Shown here: one piece after another, positions 55,990 to 64,000 of the stretch
Layout: every line of letters begins with the position of its first letter
Numbering within the stretch: position 1 is the stretch's first letter
NCBI GenBank assembly: GCA_963402885.1
Contig: OY727095.1
Coordinates: 23,131,001-23,195,000, forward strand
Length of the DNA: 64,000 bases
Direction of reading: 5' to 3'
Origin: Antedon bifida
Taxonomy: Eukaryota; Echinodermata; Crinoidea; Comatulida; Antedonidae
Position numbers and translations under genes: made by a program
The notes under the pieces: model-generated
What the model was told of the DNA's origin: nothing
Databases searched by the model: none
Seen by the model: the letters and a program-made list of their open reading frames with translations, nothing else

Positions 55990-57405
55990 TGTCTAAAATA
56001 ACTAATTAAGACCTTGAATAATAAAATAACATCACACAGCTTAAAAAAAATGATTATAGAAATCAATACCGCTGTTTGTAATATCAGATATATTGCTGGG
56101 GATCTAACTAAATTGTAATTTTGAAGGTTTTTTTTCTCATTCTCTGTTGTTAATATCCTTTTCTTCTTATCCATCCACATTTTTTTGTACCTCTCTTTCT
56201 CTTTGTCTGGGAGTGAACTAAATTCCTTATACAGGGACCCATATGCCTTTTCCTTTAGCTGCTTTCTTTTAATATTTGCATTTAAAGCAAAGCTGCATTA
56301 CATTCAACCTTTGTAGTAGTTGGTGTTTTTGGTATAAATGGATTTGTTTTTGTCTTGATAAGACTAATCATTCTTTTTTTTTTACTAAAATGTTGCTTCT
56401 CAAGTGTTTGCTCCTTATTAACATTGTGTAATAAATCTTCAAGGGAGAGGGCATACAGCTGAACATCCACAAGTTCTCCTGTACTTATGCACTCAAAAAC
56501 ATATGCATAGGATAAAACATTGTATTGCCGTTGATGTGCTTCCCTTATTGTATTCAGTACTTTTTTCCCTTTTCTTAGCAGTTGCTCAGATACTAGAACA
56601 TTATACACCTTATATTGATCTTCCTTTAGTCTGACCTGGTAGGTTTTTACTAACTTTTCGAATGTATGAATGTATTTGCTTTGTTAATGTATCTTGTGAC
56701 CAACGTTTGCCGCATTTACTGGCAGGCACTGCTCCAATTAAAATGAATGACATCCCTTCAAATATACCAGTGTTATTCGCACTTGTGTCTTTAAAGGGGT
56801 TTTGAATAGCTTGAATCATGTTGATTATTTTATGATTTGAAGCTATTTCATCAGCTGTAGTTGGTTTCAAATTGAAGCCAGAATTCATCATATATCTGCG
56901 GGTGAAATAACCTCTATACCTTCTGTATTTGACATGCAGCAACATGCTGCTTCGAACACAGCAACATGCTGCTTAACGAACAAAGTAAACTCATTACTTG
57001 CAACAGATGACGATATGTCATACGCATACATGGTTGAAAGAATTGACAACTGAGGATCTACCTTATGTTTTCCGCCATGACGAGTGGTATGTTGAAATTA
57101 ATGCCTACTATGGCAATAATTAAGGTTTTCCCCACCTTCAGCTTGAAATCTGCAAAGTGGTATATCAAGGTTTTCTAGAAAATACCGAGCATAATCCACA
57201 AATTTGATCATATAGGGCGTCAAACATTTCCAGGTGAATCTGCTACAGAATACTTGATAAAAGCACTCTGCATGTTCTTTGTACTTTGCTTTCGTCTCAT
57301 CTGTAAACCCAAAATGTAATCTTCTGGATGTATAGAACCTTCGGGTGTACCTGGAAGTGGCTCATTTTTCAAGTCTGCGTACATGTTAAATACAAAGTCT
57401 CCCAA
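55990..57405 (-). pseudogene. BRCT-containing relic of unknown family
   Basis: Minus strand, in order: DFVFNMYADLKNEPLPGTPE (57405-57220); then in shifted frames FLENLDIPLCRFQAEGGENL and TRHGGKHKVDPQLSI (about 57185-57035); GIFEGMSFILIGAVPASK ... DTLTKQIHSYI (56945-56610) and, after a slip, VYNVLVSEQL ... NVLSYAYVFECISTGELVD (56608-56450). The last two form a BRCT fold signature: a hydrophobic first strand with Gly, a helix, then the Trp/Tyr-V-x-x-C-I-x-x-G-x-x-V end. A lysine-rich HMG-like tail follows (SLYKEFSSLPDKEKERYKKM, about 56240-56180). Stops and slips mark it as dead. BRCT domains mediate phosphoprotein and DNA-end binding. Whether this came from a host gene or an element is unclear. 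Confidence 0.55.
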
Positions 57406-57471
57406 ATCAAACTGACAACATCATACTGTGTAATTACTTTCACATCATCAGAAAAGAAATGCTTATATACC

Positions 57472-57501
57472 TATAATAATAATAATAATAATAATATAAT
57501 A
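57472..57501. repeat. (ATA)n microsatellite
   Basis: Runs of AAT/ATA units directly precede the second copy of the CGTATACG element. Confidence 0.9.
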
Positions 57502-57510
57502 GGAGGACTA

Positions 57511-59575
57511 CCCTTTGCAAAAAAACCGTATACGAACGTATACGATTTACATACGTTTCGTATATGTTTCGTATAGGAAGTCCATTTCGTATACAAAACG
57601 CATAATAAACATATACGAACCGTATATGATCACTTATAAACAATTTCCTAATTATACGATCCGTATACGATACGACGCATGTATATAAACTGCATCGTAT
57701 TACCAAGCGAAAAGGGACTGTCCCTCTTTTTACAAGACGACGATAGCATACGTTTACAATGGCAGGAGCATCTTGACTTCAGTAGTCTGGGCTCCAGACG
57801 GAGTTTTGTAAAAATATAAATATTTTTGCACATATGGCGTTTCATACGTGTATTACTTGAGTTTGGATACTCCGTCTGGGGAAACACGCATAAGTCACGT
57901 GGTTTGACACCAAGAATTCTTGGTGCATAAATTATCCAGTTGACTAGTTTCAGCCGCATGCCATTGGCTACTCACTCGTACGTCGTTTTAATATTCATAT
58001 TTCAGACTTTCAAAGACTCAACATCTAAGACGATGCGCATGCGCTATGTTACGTTTAGAATGTGTACTTGGTTGGGTCCTGAAGGCTAGAAATGATTTTA
58101 TATGCCTAGTAGTCTGGTAAACATTTGATGAGATTTTTCCCAAGAACATGATAACTCGTCTTGATATGATAGGCTAGCTTCTCCGCCAAATCAAACTTTG
58201 AATGGATCATTTATTATGCGGGGAAAATTTGATTTAATTCCCACCCAGACCCTGTCCTGTTCTGTGTGGTGGTGTAGCCCTGTGTTGTGTGCCGGTCGGT
58301 AGTGGTATGTACCTTATTGGCGTTTTATTTGGCAGGTCATACGTACGAGTTGAGTAGCCCTACAAAGGAGGCCTAGGCCAGGACTAAACAATTAATAAAC
58401 AAAACAACTTGGCAACACGATTTTATATTTCAACAGTTGTTCAGTCTCGATCGTACATTCAGCACTGTACGTACGTACTCGATCTTTTTCATTTTGAAAC
58501 AAAATGATCATTGGTTGATTCGAAATCCATATTTACATACCGCCCGCCCCATATAGCCAAATACGGTATGATAACCTACGTCATTCTTATCGGATGTTTG
58601 CGGTCTGCAAATCGATTTCTATACGTGTTTCACAAGTCTGTATTTTCAGACAAAAATCGCGGTCGAAATAAAAACAAATAAATAAAAAAAAAAAGACAAT
58701 AAATACAGACTTGGGGCAAGTCTATGACTTCAGTAATTAGTGTACAGTTTGGGTTTTTTCAGTTGGTATATGTACATTAAATTCCCTATGATGATTTAGT
58801 TCATAGTTTTCTCTAATGAAATAAATTGGTGCTGTATTTTACAAGACGTTATTTTTCTATCAAGCATAAAAACCCACCCAGGCTGTTCGTCTTCTTTACC
58901 TTTGGTACGTTCCATTAATAAGTGAATCATACAAAATGTGCTGTTATTAATTTGAAAGTGCTTTAATTAATATTAATGTACTTGGAAATAAATAAATATT
59001 AAATTGGGCCCGCAGTATATTAAATTTAAAACGAGTAAGTAAAATCCATAAATTACGATGTAATAAAAATGTAGAATACATGTGGCTCCCTATTATATAT
59101 ATGGAATGATCCAAATAAATTCGCCCAAAACGTGCCTGTGTTGTGTGTGCTGCATGCATGCATCACATGGATGGACCAGATTTCATTCATTTTCAATCAT
59201 CATTGTTGTTGTCCAACAGGATTTTGTTTGCTACGGGTTTTAACTCGCCATAAAAAAAAAAAAAAATGGGATGTAGGCCTAGTTACAGTAGGCCAAAGTA
59301 GATAGTAAATTCGATGACTTCTAGCTAGCTAAGCTATAGGCATATTGTAATTGTATAGATCGAACATGCAGTAACTAGCTACTGCAGCAGCTCTAGTAAA
59401 CTAAGAGTAACTAGGCCTGGGAAAAATACGCCAAGGAAAAGAGTCTGTGGTACACTCATTGTGAAAATAAGCTAGCTAGCTTTCCCCTATATGTTAGATT
59501 TGGTTATATTGTATTATTTTAATAAACTACTCTAGCTAGTAGTAAATCAACAACGGTGAAATGGAAATATGATGC
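57511..59575 (+). mobile_element. CGTATACG element, copy 2 (left part only, with insertion)
   Basis: It starts CCCTTTGCAAAAAAACCG and follows copy 1 (52769 to about 53960) closely, including the CGTATACG array, the AAAGGGACTGTCCCTC word, the ATTAATATTAATGTACTTGG stretch and the TAGGCCTA cluster. Homology stops at about 59575. The right arm with the inverse tip is absent. A 942-bp insertion interrupts it at 57783-58724. Confidence 0.82.
57783..58724. mobile_element. hAT-like non-autonomous element nested in copy 2
   Basis: Tips TAGTCTGGGCTCCAGAC (left) and the inverse of TAGACTTGCCCCAAGTC (right) match at about 13 of 19 positions. GACTTCAG is duplicated on both sides (57775-57782 and 58726-58733). 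The equivalent place in copy 1 (about 53085-53095) is uninterrupted. No coding frame. Confidence 0.7.
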
Positions 59576-61393
59576 AAATATATTTGTTTGTCTCTTACGG
59601 TAAAAGTTTCAATTTATATAAGCGCCCAGTGAGGCAGAACGAAGGCTGTGAAATGAGGCCAGATTACAAGTGCAGCTACGGCGATATGACACTGTGTTAC
59701 AGAATAGGAAATTCGTGAAATGGTCAATCTTCCGACGACTCGTTATCATTAACCATATCAATTACTTTTGTAAAATTATACTTATCTGATGTAATTTTAG
59801 TCGGTCTTCCCATTTATAAAGTCAATTTTATATGAAAATTCATCAAAACAGTGAAAAATTAGATATGTTTGCACTTTACGTTTGCCAATTTTTGCACGGA
59901 CTTGGGGAAAGCCTTCAAAATCAATAAAGCGTAACGTATACATTCCTGCTGAGCGAGGAGAGCGAGACGATGATACACGTGCTCTCTCGCCCCATGCCTG
60001 GCATCGTCACGTGATAAGCAGATACAGTATACAATACCAAACTGGTCAGGTCGAGTATACCCCGTCTATAATCACAACAAGAACGATGTACAGTATTTGA
60101 TTGAAGGTCGACTCGACCTACCGGAATGGTATAGATAATATAGCTCGAATGAGAGAGTTGGAATATTTGTTTACATATGTATTGCTAATTTTAACAAGTG
60201 TAGCCTATATTAAAAGGCCTGGTACGATCTGTACTATTCGAGGTATAAAAATAGTATATAATTTATGACTCCGCAATCTGTACTAAATTTTGTATTTCAT
60301 TAAATGTCAAATAAATATGCTACTACTGTTATTATTACACTTTAGGCCTAGCTTAGAAAATCTACAAAAAATGTATTTCACAATGATCGGGTGGTTGTCG
60401 TTTGACAGGGGGAGAGAGATGTAAATTAGTTGACAAACACAACGTACACGAGTTTGGAATCCACTGATGACGTGACTTTGTGAATATCTCATGAATATTA
60501 ATGAGCTTCCCTAAGCTGCTGGAAAACAGACTTTCCATGAATTTACCCTAAAATGTATATGAAATTTAATTTTTTTAATTTCTCATTATTACTTCTTCAT
60601 TTTGACATGTCTATATTGTTATAATATTTTTTATTTAATAAATAAACGATATTTAAAAGCAATTTTAAACCCAGAATCCTTCTTTAAAGCAAGACATCTC
60701 TGTTTGAAAGACAATTTATTTCTGCTGGTAGTATGAATAGATACATAATGTAATACACAGTAGCTGTACAAATAAAAAAGTATGTATTTGACATACTAGG
60801 CCTACTACTACTGAACTGATTTAGATGTTTTATGACCTTAAGCAAGACCTATATATGACTCAAAATATGCTAAAGTGTTATAAAACTGTAACACAGAGGT
60901 CAATTTTTCATCTTTAACCTTTTTTTTTTATAACCTGAAATTGTTGAGTAAAAAGATATCTTTCAGGTAATACTAAAAAAAAGATAAGTCACTGAACATG
61001 AACTTCAAAAAATGTATTTTAATTTCATTGGTGTAGCAATTGCGTGTGTTAGTTTTGACAGACAAAATTTAGTTGTTTTTCTTGAACAAATAATAAAATT
61101 ATCATAACTATGTCTTATAATTTATTTAATTATGTATAATATACTACATTTCAAAGTATAAATGCGGAAAAAAAATTCTCAATAATCACATAAAAGTGTT
61201 TTTGTCTTTAAAAAATTAGCATGCAATTGGTAAAAATTTATTATGCTGTTTTAATTGTACTTTAATCACTGTAAATCCTCTGGTTATTAACTATTCTTGA
61301 TAGAATTGCAGAAAGTCATAATGGCAAAATGTTTTATGAGGAAAAATAATATCAAATGGCATATCTTTGAAAATAATGACATTATTTGAGGTG
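59576..61393. other. AT-rich sequence without recognised features
   Basis: Several short frames but no motif, splice structure or repeat that I can assign. 60540-61380 is especially AT-rich. Confidence 0.45.
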
Positions 61394-62713
61394 TGTCACA
61401 CAGCCGCAATTACGGCTCTTTCGGACATGTAATTGCTGGTAACCAACGATGAACAACGGTAAATAGCCACAACTGTACACATATAAATGTAAAAAGTAAA
61501 ATTTAATAATAATCTTTGACAACCAATTCTTTCTTTTATAATTCAAACCCCCCAAAAAAAAAACCCACAAAAAAAAACCCAACCAATTCTCAAACAATGA
61601 TACCGTATTCCTATTCCCCACAACCTTTATGCAATTCCCCAAATTTCCCAATCCTTCCAAACAAAATATCAACAATCTTCTTATTTTTTAAATAAATCCC
61701 CGAAACCCCCCTTTCACATACAATAATATCACAAGATGAATAATTAAACAATAATAAATGTCCACAATATCGTTCCTTCTTGCCTTCTCTCCTACGCTGA
61801 CACAAAACCAAATTAGAAAGATAAAAGTTAAAACGATTCTGCAACTAAACAACTCCCACGCCTCTGCTCCCGTTCTGCTGGTATTATCAATTATAATTCT
61901 TCCTATTTTCTGACATATAAATAAATCAAATATAACGTTAAAATGTTTCTTGATGTCGTTCTGCACTGCAATCCGCTCCCCGACCAATTATTTCTTTCTC
62001 CTTTTCCACGTAAAATAATATCAGTATCAATCCAGTTACTCTTCAATATTTCCAAACAATTCTTTACATGCAACAACTTCTGCTGTTTCCAACAGTTATT
62101 TCTTCCGTCAATTTACATTCACAATTTCAATTAATCCTCAGTAATCTCAACAATTAACAGTTCTACATTTAAGTACAGCCTTATAGTATTACTTCCAACT
62201 CACAATTTATTAACTTCATGTATATCACTTTATGTCCTTTCTGCTTCAGCTCTATATCACCATAATTATCTCCAACTCACAATTTATTAACTTCATGTAT
62301 ATCTCTTTATTTCCTTTCTGCTTCAGCTCTATTTCACCATAATTCAATTACTTCTTCTCCTGCACGTCTTAGTTTCTCATATCAATATTCACCTATCCCG
62401 TTCTGGCTTAACATAACATAGCCCTCCTTCTCTGTCTCCTCTCAATTTCCATCTACCTCAAAATTCCCTCAATTTTCCACATATCACCACCTTATCCTTC
62501 TCCACCAATCAGCAACTCACACACTAACTTACTCTTATACCTCTCCTCCAATCAGCAAACACCACACAATCCTTCTCTGCAACACAAAAACTCTGCTCCA
62601 CTGGCTTCACACAATAGCTTCCTAAAACAAAAGAAAGGTTCAAATAGTGAAAACAAAAGGAAAAGTAAGAATGACTTGCAAAATATATACACAACTTTAT
62701 GTCACTTGTGACA
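61394..62713 (-). repeat. 3' LTR of the second Gypsy-group element
   Basis: On the minus strand it begins TGTCACAAGTGACATAAAG (62713) just after the purine-rich TTTTAGAGGGGAGTAAA, and ends GGCTGTGTGACA (61394). Tips are therefore TGTCACA...TGTGACA, about 1.32 kb. Inside is a 77-bp tandem pair at 62194-62270 and 62271-62347 (few differences). The plus strand is C-rich and rich in CTCC words. The partner LTR lies outside the window. Confidence 0.75.
62194..62347. repeat. 77-bp tandem pair inside the LTR
   Basis: TCCAACTCACAATTTATTAA starts each unit, and the units differ at only a few positions (TATATCACTT versus TATATCTCTT, GTCC versus TTCC). Confidence 0.9.
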
Positions 62714-62715
62714 TT

Positions 62716-62731
62716 TACTCCCCTCTAAAAG
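62716..62731 (-). other. Polypurine tract of the second element
   Basis: The minus strand reads AGAGGGGAGTAAA immediately before the LTR start. It is slightly offset by TAAA. Confidence 0.6.
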
Positions 62732-62773
62732 AATAATGTATCAACATTTTCTCCATACCGTGACGGGTCCTAT

Positions 62774-64000
62774 TTACACTCGACTTAAATAATCAGCTCC
62801 TACATTTTCACTGCCTTTAATCGCCTCTATTCGGAACTTGTACGGTTGTAGAGCCAGGGCCCATCTCATAATTCGCCCATTGGACAATTTCGCTCTGTGC
62901 ATAAACACAAGCGGCTGGTGATCAGTTTCCAACGTGAAGTTTCGTCCATATAAATAAGACTCAAATTTTCGTACACTCCATACAATGGCTAAGCATTCTT
63001 TTTCCATCACTGAATATGCTTTTTCTCGAGGAAGCAGTTTCTTGCTAGCGTACGCCACGGGAAACTTCACGTCACCATACTGCTGCATTAGAACCGCTCC
63101 CACTCCATATTCGGACGCATCTGTTCTCAAAATAAAATCTTTGTTTAAATTAGGAAGGCATAAAATTGGAGTACTGTTTAATTTTTCCTTAAGTTTAACA
63201 AACGCACTTTCCTGGGCCTTCTCCCAACATATTCGGTTAGGTTCCCGATTCTTCGTTTTGTCGGTTAATGGACAAGCAATCACAGAGTAATTAGGAATGA
63301 ACTTTCTATAGTAGTTGGTCATCCCAAGGAATGACCGGAGTTGTTTCTTTGTTTCTGGTTGTTTGGCTGACAAGATGCTTTGTATCTTCTCCACTCGAGG
63401 TTGAACATGTCCTTTCCCTACCACATGGCCAAGAAACTCGATTGTTTCATAACCAATGAAACATTTGCTTGGTCGAGCAGTTAGATTGGCCCTGCGGAGA
63501 CGTCCAAACAATTCAGACAAACATTTCATATGTTGATCCCAAGAAGCTGTGTGAATTAGAATGTCATCAATATAATTAAGTGTATAATCCATTCCTTTGA
63601 GTAATTTTCTCATGATACGACTGAAAGTAGCCGGTGCATTGACTAAGCCGAACGGCATGACATTAAATTGAAACAAACCATCTGGTGTTAGAAAGGCTGT
63701 TAAAGGTTTTGACGCTTCATCCATGGGAACTTGCCAATACCCTTTACTTAAATCTATCTTAGTAAAATAATGATCATGGGCCAACTTTGTGAACAGTTCC
63801 TCTTGGTCCGGAATCGGTTCGGCGTCAAAAACTGTAACCTGATTAAGTTTTCGAAAGTCCACGCAGAATCGATTTGACCCATCCGGTTTCTTTACCAATA
63901 CTATTGGAGAGGCAAACGGTGCCCCTGAAGGCTCCACTACACCCAGATTTAACATCATATTTACCTCATCCTTAATGGTACCTCGCAACGCATGTGGAAG
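62774..64000 (-). CDS. pol: Pol C-terminus (RT-RNase H) of a Gmr1-like Gypsy-group element, cut by the window edge
   Basis: A minus frame is open from the window edge to TAA at 62776-62774. RT: LNLGVVEPSGAPFASPIVLV, RFCVDFRKLN, YFTKIDLSKGYWQVP, FNVMPFGLVNAPATF, catalytic YIDDILI (about 63566-63546), FLGHVVGKG and FLGMTNYYRKFIP. RNase H: LRTDASEYGVGAVLMQ, KECLAIVW, ETDHQPLVF. The protein stops right after the RNase H tether ADYLSRV, only 60 bases before the LTR, so no integrase follows. In ordinary Ty3/Gypsy elements integrase comes after RNase H. In deuterostome Gmr1-like elements it precedes RT, and the polyprotein ends here. That order fits better than an integrase deletion, because the end is clean and the frame undamaged. 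The upstream part is outside the window. Confidence 0.9.
   Translation of the reverse strand, partial: LPHALRGTIKDEVNMMLNLGVVEPSGAPFASPIVLVKKPDGSNRFCVDFRKLNQVTVFDAEPIPDQEELFTKLAHDHYFTKIDLSKGYWQVPMDEASKPLTAFLTPDGLFQFNVMPFGLVNAPATFSRIMRKLLKGMDYTLNYIDDILIHTASWDQHMKCLSELFGRLRRANLTARPSKCFIGYETIEFLGHVVGKGHVQPRVEKIQSILSAKQPETKKQLRSFLGMTNYYRKFIPNYSVIACPLTDKTKNREPNRICWEKAQESAFVKLKEKLNSTPILCLPNLNKDFILRTDASEYGVGAVLMQQYGDVKFPVAYASKKLLPREKAYSVMEKECLAIVWSVRKFESYLYGRNFTLETDHQPLVFMHRAKLSNGRIMRWALALQPYKFRIEAIKGSENVGADYLSRV

Noticed and set aside
62774..62776. Integrase loss by deletion from the edge Gypsy element
   Set aside because: The frame ends cleanly after RNase H, close to the purine tract, as expected for integrase-first elements. 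A deletion would more likely leave a partial domain.
1..64000. CRISPR arrays, operons, bacterial promoters, tRNA or rRNA genes
   Set aside because: Nothing of the kind is visible. Introns, LINEs, LTR elements and AT-rich spacers show a eukaryotic nuclear context.

Overview
The window is AT-rich animal nuclear DNA with no bacterial features, no rRNA and no recognisable tRNA. The density and mix of transposons, the presence of a Penelope-like element and hAT/MULE-type transposase genes with introns, and clusters of the palindromic octamer TAGGCCTA point to a marine invertebrate. My best guess is an echinoderm or another non-vertebrate deuterostome (inference; no species-diagnostic gene is present). 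There is no long conserved host gene. What reads as protein is almost all mobile-element or transposase-derived, plus a few short spliced coding candidates.

Layout. 0-5 kb: tandem duplications, a GGCCATTTTG repeat block and one candidate spliced exon. 5-8 kb: a LINE remnant, a Penelope-like element with a 13-bp target duplication and a second LINE 3' end. 8-13.4 kb: a tiny Helitron-like element with a GGTC microsatellite core, a TA-flanked terminal-inverted-repeat element, a degraded larger Helitron-like element and a 21-bp minisatellite. 13.6-18.5 kb, minus strand: an intron-containing but broken hAT-type gene, a pseudogene of an uncharacterised element-borne family, and a GC-rich stretch resembling a DIRS-type gag. 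19.1-27.9 kb: a complete, apparently young Ty3/Gypsy LTR retrotransposon whose two LTRs look identical and whose gag and pol are open. 28-33.4 kb: a possible four-exon 53-residue gene, a Harbinger-like element, a second broken hAT gene and a LINE scrap. 34-37.9 kb: a 462-bp tandem duplication whose second copy is split by a 3.0-kb element with repeat-rich inverted ends that carries a LINE fragment. 38-50.7 kb: three Helitron-like elements flank a Tc1-like N-terminus, a Tudor-like/BEN gene with TGA interruptions, and an intron-containing FLYWCH-MULE transposase pseudogene. 51-59.6 kb: a second member of the uncharacterised family, a 3.2-kb element packed with CGTATACG palindromes, a BRCT-containing relic, and a second copy of the CGTATACG element split by a hAT-like insertion. 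61.4-64 kb: the 3' LTR and RT/RNase H end of a second Gypsy-group element whose domain order fits the deuterostome Gmr1-like group.

The main value of the window is as a nest of transposons with readable boundaries. Several insertions can be checked against an empty site within the window itself. Only the 19.1-27.9 kb element looks intact enough to have been mobile recently. All coordinates of spliced exons are read by eye from splice consensus and frame, without transcript support.
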